This document shows positions 53,482-62,710 of a stretch of 62,710 bases of DNA, piece after piece (position 1 is the stretch's first letter; every line of letters starts with the position of its first letter). Source of the stretch: an uncultured Butyricicoccus sp. Its GTDB lineage: Bacteria > Bacillota > Clostridia > Oscillospirales > Butyricicoccaceae. The notes beneath the pieces were generated by a model, which saw nothing but the letters and a program-made list of their open reading frames with translations, ran no database searches and was not told where the DNA came from. The stretch covers positions 1-62,710 of the forward strand of contig CAJUDU010000008.1 in assembly GCA_910584935.1 (NCBI GenBank), written 5' to 3'. Made by a program: the position numbers and the translations under genes.

Positions 53482-54555
53482 TTACGTCATCATCTGCCGC
53501 CTGCGGGATAGGTTCATGGTACCATCCTGCATGGTCTGCAAATTTTCCAGGCAGGAACCCGTCCCCAATGCCACACAGGAAATGGCTTCTGACGAAACCC
53601 GGGTCGGGATACCTGTTTTCGCGGCAATCAGCTTGTCAAAGCCCCAAACCATCGCGCCGCCGCCAGTCATGACAATACCATTGGTAGAAATATCGCCAGT
53701 AAGCTCTGGCGGTGTGCGTTCCAATACAGCATGGATGGCTTCCACAATAGTAGAAGAAACCTCCTCAAACGCGCCTAGGATTTCGGTGGACTGCACGGTA
53801 AATGTGCGCGGCAGCCCTGTCATCAGACAGCGCCCTTTGATTTCCATTGAGGTTTCTTCCGGGCGCGGGTAAACGCACCCGATTTCTTTTTTGATATCCT
53901 CGGCTGTCCGTTCGCCAATCAGCACATTATGCTTGCGGCGGATGTATTTGATAATGGATTCGTCAAATTTATCACCAGCGATTTTAATGGAAGTCGATTC
54001 CACAATACCGCCCAACGAGATGACCGCAATATCTGTCGTGCCGCCGCCAATATCCACAATCATATTGCCATTTGGCTTTGCAATATCAATGCCTGCGCCA
54101 ATGGCTGCGGCAACCGGTTCCTCCACCAAAAAAACCCGTTTTGCCCCTGCCTGTGTGCCTGCGTCAATGACAGCGCGTTCTTCCACCTCGGTAATCACCG
54201 AAGGCACGCACATAACAACATTGGGCTTGAACAGCCGGAATCCCAACACTTTGCGGATAAATTCCTTAATCATGCGCTCGGTCATTTCATAATCTGAAAT
54301 GACGCCCTCGCGCAGCGGGCGGATGGCAATGATATTGCCTGGTGTGCGCCCAAGCATTTTCTGGGCATCTGTACCAACGGATAAAATCCGTCCATTGGAT
54401 TTGTCCACAGCCACCACAGATGGTTCATTCAGCACAATGCCTTTGCCTTTTACATAAACCAGCACAGATGCTGTGCCCAAATCTATCCCGATATCACTCG
54501 AAAAAAAACGGAACGAACCGAGTGCCCGTAAAAATTTCTTTGTATATTCATTCAT
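53482..54555 (-). CDS. mreB: MreB/Mbl-family actin homologue
   Basis: A 357-residue cytoskeletal ATPase that guides lateral wall synthesis. Motifs are DIGIDLGTASVLVYVKGKG (phosphate 1), VDIGGGTTDIAVISLGG (phosphate 2) and VMTGGGAMVWGFDKL. ATG 54555 begins the conserved region; a longer frame to 54690 is unlikely. It stands alone without mreC or mreD, with rodA about 39 kb away. Mreb, Mbl and MreBH cannot be told apart here. Confidence 0.93.
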   Translation of the reverse strand: MNEYTKKFLRALGSFRFFSSDIGIDLGTASVLVYVKGKGIVLNEPSVVAVDKSNGRILSVGTDAQKMLGRTPGNIIAIRPLREGVISDYEMTERMIKEFIRKVLGFRLFKPNVVMCVPSVITEVEERAVIDAGTQAGAKRVFLVEEPVAAAIGAGIDIAKPNGNMIVDIGGGTTDIAVISLGGIVESTSIKIAGDKFDESIIKYIRRKHNVLIGERTAEDIKKEIGCVYPRPEETSMEIKGRCLMTGLPRTFTVQSTEILGAFEEVSSTIVEAIHAVLERTPPELTGDISTNGIVMTGGGAMVWGFDKLIAAKTGIPTRVSSEAISCVALGTGSCLENLQTMQDGTMNLSRRRQMMT

Positions 54556-54743
54556 AATACAGCCTGACCTGCTTTCCAATTGTTCGCTTTTCTTGAAAAT
54601 TACTGCCCAGCAGTTGTGCTTTTGCCCCGTTCCGGATAATCCCTCTCCTATTATTATGCCACAAATGCCAAATTTAAACGCCATCAGCAATGATTTTATT
54701 TATATCCGGATAAAAAGCCCAACTTTGTCCCCTGTATATGCTT

Positions 54744-54771
54744 ATTATACCGTATCTGCCGAGTAATGCAA
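54744..54771 (-). promoter_or_regulatory. Promoter of mreB
   Basis: On the minus strand TTGCAT (54766-54771) and TATAAT (54744-54749) are 16 bases apart, leaving a leader of about 180 bases before mreB. No structure was recognised in the leader. Confidence 0.6.
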
Positions 54772-54809
54772 TGGCTAAGTGCTCGGAATGCGCAATGTTT
54801 TCCAAATTG

Positions 54810-55457
54810 TTATCTACGTAAAACTGGTGTTTTCGTCAAAGACAGCACAAATACGGCTTCCGCCCCAGCCGCACGCAGCATCCGCACACATTCCGCAGCG
54901 GTTGCCCCAGTGGTAATGACATCGTCAATCAGCAACACCCGTTTGCCTTGCAGCCCGGCGCCGCGGCACAGCCGGAAAGCGCCTTTGATATTTTGGGCGC
55001 GTGCTTCATGCGGCAAACTGGATTGTACCCGCACAAAAGCACGCTTACGTAAAACCCTTTTGCAAGGCAACGCAAAGCGCCGCGCAACCAATTTCGCAGC
55101 CAAACCCGATTGATTATAGCCGCGTTTCATCCAGCGCAGCCATGACAGCGGCACAAATGTGATAAAATCCGGCTTCCAACAGTCCAAATATCCTTGCAGG
55201 CAGTCGCCGGCAAGCTGCGCGAACCAATCGGCATAAGCACGGCGGTGCTGGAATTTATAGGCGTGCATCGCACCGCGTACAAAATCCCGATAAACCAGCG
55301 GCGCGTCTGCCGCGTCCGCGCCTTCCACGGTGAATTTGTCATACAGCCAATAACTGCCTTTTGCCAAGCAGTCTGGACACAGGATAAACTGTTCTGGCGG
55401 CAAATCTTTGCCGCACTTTTTGCACCGCTGCGGATACAATAATTGTTTTATTTTCAT
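54810..55457 (-). CDS. comF: ComF-family phosphoribosyltransferase-like protein
   Basis: A 215-residue protein linked to DNA uptake and recombination in naturally competent relatives. The N-terminal zinc finger has CKKCGKDLPPEQFILCPDC. The C-terminal PRPP-binding motif is VLLIDDVITTGATAAEC. Its start overlaps the recD2 stop (ATGA). Confidence 0.92.
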   Translation of the reverse strand: MKIKQLLYPQRCKKCGKDLPPEQFILCPDCLAKGSYWLYDKFTVEGADAADAPLVYRDFVRGAMHAYKFQHRRAYADWFAQLAGDCLQGYLDCWKPDFITFVPLSWLRWMKRGYNQSGLAAKLVARRFALPCKRVLRKRAFVRVQSSLPHEARAQNIKGAFRLCRGAGLQGKRVLLIDDVITTGATAAECVRMLRAAGAEAVFVLSLTKTPVLRR

Positions 55458-57676
55458 TCATCCAACACCATACGCGCTTTTAACGCGCTATACCGCCGCC
55501 CACGGGTATTGGTTTCCACCATGGTTTCAATCACTTGTTGTGAACCGACAATGACCAGCAGTTTTTTTGCCCGCGTAATGGCAGTATATAAAATATTACG
55601 GGTCAGCAAACGGCGGGACACCCCTTCGGATAATGCCACAATGACCGCGTCAAATTCACTGCCCTGCGCTTTATGTACCGTCATTGCATAGGCAAGTTCG
55701 AGTTCATCCAGCATATCAAAGGTATAAGTTGCAATTTTATCATCAAACTTGACCAGCAGGCACTCCTGCCCGGGGAATATCTGCAAAATTTCCCCCACAT
55801 CGCCGTTGAACATCCCCATGCCCTGGTCATGCCCATCATCGCGTTCCCAAGCCAGGTCATAATTATTGCGTACCTGCATCACCCGGTCGCCCTCCCGGAA
55901 AATGGTATCACCAAACCGTTTTTCCTTCTTGTCCTCGGCTGCCGGGTTTAAGGACTCCTGCAATTGCCGGTTTAGCTGCATGGTACCAGCCCCTTGCCGC
56001 CGTGAAGGGGTCAATACCTGAATCTGCCCAGGGTTTAGATGATAATAATTTGGCAGGCGGTCTTTGCAAAGGGATGCGATTGTCCGCACCACCGATGCCG
56101 CGTCAGATTTGCGCATCATAAAGAAATCGCCATCCCGCCCGGATGGAACAGGCATTCTGCCTTGGTTAATGGCATGGGCATTCATGACAATATCGCTTTT
56201 CTGTGCCTGCCGGAAAATTTCTGTGAGCTGCGTGACGGGCACCCGCCCGGAACCGATTAAATCCCGCAGGAAATTGCCGGGGCCAACAGGCGGGAGCTGG
56301 TCAGCGTCCCCGACCAGTACCAGCCGTGCGCCAAAAGGCATGGCGGAAAGCAATGCCTGCATCAACGAAATATCCACCATTGACACTTCATCCAGCACGA
56401 TTGCGCCGCATTTTAACGGATTTGCGACATTGCGCTGGAATACCAGCCGCCCCCCTTTGCCATAGCCGGCTTCAAGCAGGCGATGTATGGTTTTTGCTTC
56501 CATGCCACAGAGTTCACTCAGCCGTTTTGCGGCGCGCCCAGTTGGCGCTGCCAACACAACTTCAAGCCCTAAGGCTTCAAAAATACGCAGCATCCCACGG
56601 ACAGCCGTGGTTTTGCCTGTACCTGGGCCACCCGTCAGGATGGATACCCCATATTTTGCAGCGCTGGCAATCGCCTGCCGCTGCAAAGGGGCATACTGTA
56701 CATCGCCATCAGTCAACACTGACTGTAAAAGCTCGTCCAAGTTAAAATCATATGTATATTCCTGTTCCGCAAGCTGCCGCAGGCAGCCAGCAAGGAAATC
56801 TTCCGCTTCATACATTTGCCGCAGGTAAATGGCTTCCCGCCCCGCAATGCGCTGGCGGATAATTTGCCCACGGGCTTCCAGCCGCCGCAGGCTGGCATGG
56901 GCACGCTCTTCATCAAATTCCGCCTGTTCATCAGACAGCAGCTGGCACGCCGCCGCAACCAGCTTTTCCACAGGGATAAAGGTATGCCCATTGCCAAGAT
57001 TAAAGGTCATAGTATATAAAATGCCGGCATCCGCACGTTCCTCAGAAAGGCGCGGCAAACCAAGGTTCAACGCCAGTCCATCTGCCAAGCCAAAATCAAT
57101 CTCATAATATTCATCACATAAAAGATATGGGTTTTCTGCCAACGCGTCCATTGCCGCCACGCCAAGCCGTTTATACAGCCGGGGCGTCAGCCAAATGGGC
57201 AGACCATTTTCGGTCAGGAAATCCATCAGCAGCCGCATTTCGCTCATTTCGGTGAACTGTCTGCCAATATCCCGCGCTTTTTTGGGGGTAATGCCCCGGA
57301 TTGCGGTAAGCTGTGCCGGGTCATTTTGCAAAATATCAAAGGTTTCTTCCCCAAATTCCCCAGCGATTTTTGCAGCCAGTTTGGGGCCTACCCCTTTAAT
57401 CAGCCCGGAACCCAAATAATCCGCAATGCCGCGGGCAGAAACCGGCAAATGCCGTTCAAATGTTTCCGCGGTGAACTGTTCCCCATAGGCGGGATGCGTT
57501 GTCCAGTGCCCGCCAAGGGATAACTCTTCCCCCAACCCAAGCCCGGGGATATAGCCGGTTGCGGTCACTTCGCCGCCATCCGGCGTGGCAAGGCGCAAGA
57601 CAGCATAGCCATTTTCTTCATTTTGAAACACAACCTGCGCCACTGTGCCGCAGACCATTTGATAACCTTCCTGCAT
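55454..57676 (-). CDS. recD2: RecD2-type ATP-dependent helicase
   Basis: A 740-residue superfamily 1 5'-3' helicase of the RecD2 type. The N-terminal OB-like domain and helix-hairpin-helix repeats (about 85-200; IKGVGPKLAAKIA) precede the core: TGGPGTGKTTAVRG (near 350), VLDEVSMVD, LVGDADQLPPVGPG and the C-terminal AMTVHKAQGSEFD. It is not accompanied by recB or recC. ATG 57676 and ATG 57658 (after GGAAGG) are both possible starts. Confidence 0.95.
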   Translation of the reverse strand: MQEGYQMVCGTVAQVVFQNEENGYAVLRLATPDGGEVTATGYIPGLGLGEELSLGGHWTTHPAYGEQFTAETFERHLPVSARGIADYLGSGLIKGVGPKLAAKIAGEFGEETFDILQNDPAQLTAIRGITPKKARDIGRQFTEMSEMRLLMDFLTENGLPIWLTPRLYKRLGVAAMDALAENPYLLCDEYYEIDFGLADGLALNLGLPRLSEERADAGILYTMTFNLGNGHTFIPVEKLVAAACQLLSDEQAEFDEERAHASLRRLEARGQIIRQRIAGREAIYLRQMYEAEDFLAGCLRQLAEQEYTYDFNLDELLQSVLTDGDVQYAPLQRQAIASAAKYGVSILTGGPGTGKTTAVRGMLRIFEALGLEVVLAAPTGRAAKRLSELCGMEAKTIHRLLEAGYGKGGRLVFQRNVANPLKCGAIVLDEVSMVDISLMQALLSAMPFGARLVLVGDADQLPPVGPGNFLRDLIGSGRVPVTQLTEIFRQAQKSDIVMNAHAINQGRMPVPSGRDGDFFMMRKSDAASVVRTIASLCKDRLPNYYHLNPGQIQVLTPSRRQGAGTMQLNRQLQESLNPAAEDKKEKRFGDTIFREGDRVMQVRNNYDLAWERDDGHDQGMGMFNGDVGEILQIFPGQECLLVKFDDKIATYTFDMLDELELAYAMTVHKAQGSEFDAVIVALSEGVSRRLLTRNILYTAITRAKKLLVIVGSQQVIETMVETNTRGRRYSALKARMVLDE

Positions 57677-57699
57677 GGCATGAAACCCTTTTCTTCTGT

Positions 57700-57996
57700 C
57701 TATTTGATATAAGTTATCCCGTATCGTGCCGCTGCTGCCGCCGCAGGATTTTCCGCGGCATCCCCCAGTTCCAGAAAAACGATTTCCATCCGGGGCAGGT
57801 ATAAACGGCGCGCCTGTTCTGCTGCAAGCAGCAGGCGTTCGCTGTCCGGCGATGTGCCATCGCCGGATAAATACAAGGTTGCAGGCGCATCCGTGCGGGC
57901 ATAACCTGTCATAATTATATCATAAATGCCCTTCAAAATGCAAATGAACCCCACGGCTGCCAACGTCCCAATAACGCACTCAAATAAATATGGCAT
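57700..57996 (-). CDS. Small membrane-anchored protein of unknown function
   Basis: A 98-residue protein. One N-terminal membrane segment (about 4-30) is followed by a soluble domain with alternating hydrophobic residues and Ala-rich helices, ending ARYGITYIK. AAGGAGGGAAC precedes the ATG. It lies 23 bases upstream of recD2 and probably leads that transcript. I do not recognise a family. Confidence 0.65.
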   Translation of the reverse strand: MPYLFECVIGTLAAVGFICILKGIYDIIMTGYARTDAPATLYLSGDGTSPDSERLLLAAEQARRLYLPRMEIVFLELGDAAENPAAAAAARYGITYIK

Positions 57997-58073
57997 ATTG
58001 CGTTCCCTCCTTGCCCCAGTTTATGCCCGCCGCCAAGATATTGTGCCGTTTTCGTGAAATAAAGGCGGCAGGC

Positions 58074-58102
58074 TTGAAGCAATGGCGGTTTCATGCTACA
58101 AT
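58074..58102 (+). promoter_or_regulatory. Promoter of the envelope operon
   Basis: TTGAAG (58074-58079) and TACAAT (58097-58102) are 17 bases apart, 53 bases upstream of the first start codon. Confidence 0.6.
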
Positions 58103-58155
58103 GGATTATGACTTTTTGCCCCCTTTCGCACCTGCCCCGGAATGGAGATGAGATT

Positions 58156-59538
58156 TTGCTCAAACGAAATATAGACTGGCTGTTCCTTGTTTTTCTGGCA
58201 TTCAGCCCACTGCTGGATTTAGCCAGCGGTATCCAAGCATACCTGTTAAATGGCGGCACTGGGCTGCTTGGCACCCATCAAATTGTCATCCAGCCATCTA
58301 TCAGCATCAGCCTTAGCGTGCGCATGGCTGTGCTTGTCATTATGGCGCTTTACCTGCTGATACAGCGGGATAAACAGGCGGTCTTAGCAGGCGCCGGGCT
58401 GGTTGCCGCATTTGCCCTGTCAGTTGCTGGGCAAGCCCTGCGCGGCGTATCGTTTTCACTGCGTGAAGATATCCTTTATATGGCGCGGTACAGTTTTAAC
58501 ATTGCATCCATTTTCACTTATGCCCATGTGCTGCGGCATATGGCGCAAACGTCAGGTTTGCGCCGTATCCCCGCGCCGGACGGTCCCACTGTGGCGCTGG
58601 CGCATCCCATGCCGGACGGCGTCCGCCGCCGGATTGACGATATCCTTTGCTGGACGCTGCTGATTGCCTCGCTTGGCATCCTGCTGCCATACCTTGCCGA
58701 TATCGGGTTTTATACCTACGCTGACCCGCTTGGCTATCGCGGCTGCCGGGGACTGTTTTATTCCGGCAACGATGCCGCCGCGCTGATGATGCTGTTATTG
58801 CCGTTGCTGTTATGTGCGCTGATGCGGCTGGACGGGTTAAAATCCCGGCGGGGTGCGGCATATTTGGCGGCTGCCGCCTGCGGCGTCACCGCCATGCTGG
58901 TGCTTGGCACCAAAACCGCATTCCTCGCCATCGGCGCCACCTTTGCAGGGCTTGCCGGTTATGCGCTGTTTTATGCCATATGGCGGCATCAATCCGTATT
59001 GCTTGCACGGTTTGGCATTTTCCTGCTGGTGTTTTTAGTGTTCTTCGGCATCCTGTCACTAATCACCCACAATAAAATCGGTCATGCCATTTATACTTCT
59101 TTTGCGTTTACCGGCGAATATGCGGCTTCACAAGGGTTGGAAACCGCCATGCTCAGCGGGCGCACCACGAAACTGATTGCCGTATGGCACCAGTTTCAAG
59201 CCGCAATGCCGCTCTCCCTGTTTACCGGGCTGGGGCGTGGCAGCCAGCAGGCAATTATTGAAATGGATGTGCTGGAACTCATCTTCTATTATGGCATCCC
59301 TGGCACACTGCTGATGGCTTGGGTATATTTAAAAAACGGCATTTTGTTTTTATGTGATTTGTTCCGGCGTTTCACCTTTACTGGCTGGTGCTGTGCCATA
59401 TCGCTTGCGCTGTGCTGCGGTTATCTGTTTTTTGCCGGGCATACCCTGTTTAGTGTCACTTCTGGTTTTTATTTTGCACTTGTGCTACTCTATGCACGCA
59501 CTTTCTCAATCCAACCGATCAAAGAGGCGAACCCATGA
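58156..59538 (+). CDS. O-antigen ligase/polymerase-like membrane protein
   Basis: A 460-residue polytopic membrane protein with about ten to twelve helices and a large loop (about 320-370) containing GRTTKLIAVWHQF and TGLGRGS, the pattern of the Wzy/WaaL O-antigen ligase family. It probably joins or polymerises surface polysaccharide. I chose TTG 58156 because GGAGATGAG lies at normal spacing; an ATG at 58093 is inside the promoter. Its stop overlaps the flippase start (ATGA). Confidence 0.8.
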   Translation: MLKRNIDWLFLVFLAFSPLLDLASGIQAYLLNGGTGLLGTHQIVIQPSISISLSVRMAVLVIMALYLLIQRDKQAVLAGAGLVAAFALSVAGQALRGVSFSLREDILYMARYSFNIASIFTYAHVLRHMAQTSGLRRIPAPDGPTVALAHPMPDGVRRRIDDILCWTLLIASLGILLPYLADIGFYTYADPLGYRGCRGLFYSGNDAAALMMLLLPLLLCALMRLDGLKSRRGAAYLAAAACGVTAMLVLGTKTAFLAIGATFAGLAGYALFYAIWRHQSVLLARFGIFLLVFLVFFGILSLITHNKIGHAIYTSFAFTGEYAASQGLETAMLSGRTTKLIAVWHQFQAAMPLSLFTGLGRGSQQAIIEMDVLELIFYYGIPGTLLMAWVYLKNGILFLCDLFRRFTFTGWCCAISLALCCGYLFFAGHTLFSVTSGFYFALVLLYARTFSIQPIKEANP

Positions 59539-61049
59539 AAAAATCCGCTTTACGTGCCATCTCCTGGGTGGCGCTGCTCACCCTCATTGCCAAAGGGCTT
59601 GGCATGGTGCGCGATATTTTGCAGGCGCGTGCATTTGGCACAACTGCTGAGGTCGATTTATTCACCGCTGCAAATAACTGCACCATTTATCTGTTCACCA
59701 CGGCGGCATATGCCCTTTGCCTTGCTGCTATCCCGATTTTTGCGCAAAGCCTGGCGCAGGGCAAAAAACAGGCTTTCCATACGGCAGATAATATTTTATC
59801 CATCACGGTGCTCGCTGGCGTGCTTGTCATGGCGCTGATGCTGCTGGCAGGAATTGCCGGGCTGCTGCCCGCACAGCAAGCCGCAGCATCCTCCCATGCT
59901 TTCCGCTGGTATGCGTCTGTTATGGCACTGACCCTGCCGCTTATTGTGGCGACCTATCTGCTGATGGCGCTTTTCCAAGCCATGGGACATTACTCGCTGC
60001 AAGGCAGTTTAAGCCTTTTGTATAACATTGTCTTATGTGGGCTGTTGCTGGCATTTGGCGCGCAGATGTCAGTTGCTGTATTCGCAGTCCTCACCAGCGC
60101 CGCCTGGGTTTTACAGCTTGCCATGGTGCTGCCGTTCCTGTTTCGGGAACACTACCGCTTCCATTTCCATCTGGATTTCCGCGCAGACTATCTCAAATTA
60201 TATGTCCGCACCGCCATTGTCACTGCTTTTACCACAGCCATTTTCCTATTTTGCTATTTGCTCGACACCCATATGGCAGCGCCTTTCGGCGAGGGCGTGA
60301 CTTCCGCGTTTTATTATGCGGACAAGCTGTTTACCCCGGTGACAACCACGCTTATTTACAGCATTGGCGCGGTTATGTTCCCCAAATGGAGCGAACAATA
60401 TGCCACAATGGAAGATACGGATTACCGGGCATATGTCGGCGGTGTGGTCGAAAATACCATCCTGATTTTATTGCCGCTCAGCGCATTGTTTTCTGTTTTT
60501 GGCGTACCGATTATCCGGGTGCTGTTTGAAGGCGGCAGCTTTACCGCGGATTCCTCCGCCCTGACCGGCATGGTTTTTGCCCGTTATGCCCTTGGCATGG
60601 CAGGGTTTGCCCTGCTTGACCTGCTGGCAAAAGCCTATTATGCCATGCAGGACACCCGAACGCCGCTTGCCATCAATGCAGGCGTACTGCTGGGCAATTT
60701 GCTGCTGAACCTGCTGCTTTGCCATGTACACCCAACGCCTGGGGCGCTTGCCGCTGGTACTTCGCTGATTATGTCCTGCGGCGGTGCGGCATTGCTTTTC
60801 TTATTCCTGCGCAAACAGGTTTTTACCGTTTTACATCCCATACGGTTGATTTGCGGCGGTATTTTATCGGTGCTGTTATACGTTGGGCTGGATATCGCGG
60901 CAGGAATATTTGTCGGGCTGGCTGACAGCAAAATCATGCTGGTCATCAAATGCGGCGCGCTTGGCGCAGTTGGGCTCGCCATATACCTGCTGCTGATGGG
61001 GCGTATGCTCAAAAAACATAAAGGGGTACAGGCAAATGCAGAAAAGTAA
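59535..61049 (+). CDS. murJ: MurJ-family lipid flippase
   Basis: A 504-residue protein of the MurJ/MviN (MOP) superfamily with about fourteen membrane helices. The N terminus has AKGLGMVRDILQARAFG, and the C lobe GVPIIRVLFEGGSFT and AKAYYAMQDTRTPL, all family signatures. It flips lipid-linked wall or polysaccharide precursors outward. The operon partner suggests polysaccharide units as well as lipid II. It overlaps both neighbouring genes. Confidence 0.88.
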   Translation: MKKSALRAISWVALLTLIAKGLGMVRDILQARAFGTTAEVDLFTAANNCTIYLFTTAAYALCLAAIPIFAQSLAQGKKQAFHTADNILSITVLAGVLVMALMLLAGIAGLLPAQQAAASSHAFRWYASVMALTLPLIVATYLLMALFQAMGHYSLQGSLSLLYNIVLCGLLLAFGAQMSVAVFAVLTSAAWVLQLAMVLPFLFREHYRFHFHLDFRADYLKLYVRTAIVTAFTTAIFLFCYLLDTHMAAPFGEGVTSAFYYADKLFTPVTTTLIYSIGAVMFPKWSEQYATMEDTDYRAYVGGVVENTILILLPLSALFSVFGVPIIRVLFEGGSFTADSSALTGMVFARYALGMAGFALLDLLAKAYYAMQDTRTPLAINAGVLLGNLLLNLLLCHVHPTPGALAAGTSLIMSCGGAALLFLFLRKQVFTVLHPIRLICGGILSVLLYVGLDIAAGIFVGLADSKIMLVIKCGALGAVGLAIYLLLMGRMLKKHKGVQANAEK

Positions 61050-62661
61050 ACGAAGTCCACTATTTTGGCTGTTGCTGCTCATTGGGATTGGCAGTTCTGT
61101 TTTTATGTTATATCACCGCGTTGCTGCGGAGCGCAAAGCCGTTCATGTTGCGTGTGCAATCAGTTATGACGATGTCCAGCTGCTTTGTCAAACCGACCAG
61201 CGTTCCCCTGCCAGCTGGCTGGCGGATTTATCCGCTGGGGGCATCCATTATCTTATTCTGACCGATGAAAACCAGGCAGAAGCGGAACCCCTTGCACAGG
61301 CAGCAGGCATGGAAATTGCCCGCGCCGGAGATACGGCAAAAGCTGGGGACGCATTTCTGATTCCATCTGCACCGCCACGCGGCACCAAAGGGTATGATAT
61401 CCCCGCCATGCCAAGGGGGGATAAAAATGTCCCGCTGGCGCTGGTGGAAAATTATGACCGCACAGGCGTTGTTATGCCGCCGGAATTTAACCCGGATGCC
61501 TGGGATGGGACAATGGTAAAAACCCTTTATATGTATGACGCATACAGTTACCATTATGACCCGGACGTCTGTGAAAATGGAAATATTTTATTTCGGGCAG
61601 TGACTGACCGTTTCATGCGGCTGCTGGTGGTCACACCGCTTGAATATGAAACTGGCGGCGTTGTCGTTGACCCGGCTGCCTATACCGATATGTTGTCAGC
61701 ATTAAAAGAGCGGATTGCCAGTCGAGGGCTTACCCTTGGCAATACATTTTCCGCGTTGGATGCGCCCCGCGCCAATAAAATCCTGCTTGGCTGTTCGGTG
61801 CTGCTGCCTGCGGCGCTTGCTGTGCTGTTCTTATGCCTGGTATTCCCAGTCACGCCGTTGTTTGAAAACTTAATGCTGTTATGCAGTATCCTTGCCGCAG
61901 CAGGCGGCGCATTCCTTGTACCGGGGCTGCTGCAAAAAGCAGTCGCGTTTGGCACGGCTGTGCTGGCGCCCTGTTTTGCCGCGCTGATGCTTGGACATAT
62001 CTGCCTACGCCGCGAAACCGATGTCAACCGCCTGCCTTTGCCGCTGCGGTTTATCGCAGCGCTTACCGCGCTACTGTTTATCAGCCTGGCTGGCGGGCTG
62101 TATATCGCCGCACTGCTTGCCACCCGGCTGTATATGCTGGAATTCGCTGTGTTCTCCGGCGTCAAACTGGCACAGCTTATCCCGCTTGCAATTGCGGTAC
62201 TGATTCTGGCAGCAACCCTTCGCCACCGTCCTTCTTCCATGCGGCACAAAGTGCCTGTGGCTGTCATTATTGTGGTTATCCTTGGTGTTGCGGCAGCGCT
62301 GACGCTGCTTATCCTGCGGTCTGGGGATAATATGATACCAGTTGCAAAATTTGAACTTGCTGCCCGTACTTGGCTGGAACATACGCTGTATGCCCGTCCG
62401 CGCACCAAAGAAATGCTGCTGGCATTCCCTGCGTTGGCGCTGTTCCTCACCGCAAATGAACGGCAAATTACCTTGCTGGAATTTCCGCTTGGCATTTTAG
62501 CTGCGGTTGGGTCGGTATCGGTTGTCAATACATTCTGCCATATCTTCACACCTGTCCATATTTCATTGATACGCACCCTGTTGGGTGCTGGCATTGGCTT
62601 ATGCCTTGGCTTTGCCGGCATGGCGGTGTTCCATTTGCTGCTTGGCAAAAAACAATATTAA
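61036..62661 (+). CDS. DUF5693-like membrane protein
   Basis: A 541-residue membrane protein. One N-terminal helix (about 10-28) precedes an extracytoplasmic domain of about 210 residues, then a C-terminal block of eight or so helices (about 255-540). The layout matches DUF5693 proteins, which accompany polysaccharide genes in Clostridia. No enzyme motif was seen. It overlaps the flippase gene by 14 bases. The operon may continue past the window; 62662-62710 shows nothing recognisable. Confidence 0.75.
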   Translation: MQKSKRSPLFWLLLLIGIGSSVFMLYHRVAAERKAVHVACAISYDDVQLLCQTDQRSPASWLADLSAGGIHYLILTDENQAEAEPLAQAAGMEIARAGDTAKAGDAFLIPSAPPRGTKGYDIPAMPRGDKNVPLALVENYDRTGVVMPPEFNPDAWDGTMVKTLYMYDAYSYHYDPDVCENGNILFRAVTDRFMRLLVVTPLEYETGGVVVDPAAYTDMLSALKERIASRGLTLGNTFSALDAPRANKILLGCSVLLPAALAVLFLCLVFPVTPLFENLMLLCSILAAAGGAFLVPGLLQKAVAFGTAVLAPCFAALMLGHICLRRETDVNRLPLPLRFIAALTALLFISLAGGLYIAALLATRLYMLEFAVFSGVKLAQLIPLAIAVLILAATLRHRPSSMRHKVPVAVIIVVILGVAAALTLLILRSGDNMIPVAKFELAARTWLEHTLYARPRTKEMLLAFPALALFLTANERQITLLEFPLGILAAVGSVSVVNTFCHIFTPVHISLIRTLLGAGIGLCLGFAGMAVFHLLLGKKQY

Positions 62662-62710
62662 GGAACCACTGATTAAAGCTCCTCTCAAATCACATGCAAT
62701 CGAAACATGA

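Overview
The window looks like a chromosomal segment of a Gram-positive, low-to-mid GC Clostridia member, most likely of the Oscillospiraceae/Ruminococcaceae group. The reasons are the division and cell-wall (dcw) cluster order mraZ-rsmH-ftsL-PBP(PASTA)-murE-murF-mraY-ftsW-murG-ftsQ-ftsZ, a DAP-type MurE (DNPR motif), formate-tetrahydrofolate ligase, the ybeY-dgkA-era-yqzL-recO-mutS2 block, RecD2, an HPr-like protein and a giant sortase-type surface protein. This placement is inference from gene content; no rRNA is present.

Left part (1-11.6 kb) is the most accessory-looking. The left edge holds the 5' portion of what looks like a group II intron (minus strand, starting GTGCG at 656). Next come a terminator, a 2306-residue secreted surface protein (Cys/His-rich repeats, beta-helix, five pilin-like repeats, PKTDD plus membrane anchor) and, just upstream in the same transcript, a tyrosine-recombinase-like protein with a degraded catalytic centre. 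The leader and upstream region of that transcript are rich in palindromes. tRNA-Gly(TCC) and a secreted NlpC/P60-like protein with InlB-type repeats follow; the latter appears co-transcribed with fhs.

Middle part (13-45 kb) is core genome: rodA; an operon of sbcD-sbcC, a conserved unknown and a secreted nuclease lipoprotein; corA; the dcw cluster on the minus strand, with a clear promoter and three 10-bp repeats that look like MraZ operators, and a separate promoter for ftsZ; a coaD-rsmD group; uvrC; an HPr paralogue with Tyr15 in place of the phosphorylated His; and the mutS2-recO-yqzL-era-dgkA-ybeY block.

Right part: a plus-strand unit runs from recQ through a 26-codon leader ORF, a hybrid histidine kinase with two receiver domains, an orphan solute-binding lipoprotein and a holin/amidase pair, and ends at a strong terminator next to tRNA-Thr(CGT). 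It is followed on the minus strand by an orphan AraC/LacI regulator pair, an MreB-family gene, and comF-recD2 with a small membrane protein. The window ends with a plus-strand envelope operon: an O-antigen-ligase-like protein, a MurJ-family flippase and a DUF5693-like membrane protein.

The candidates for something not well described are (a) the degenerate recombinase + giant adhesin transcript with its palindrome-rich control region and (b) the sensor kinase + solute-binding protein + holin + amidase unit. Both are hypotheses from gene context and motifs only.
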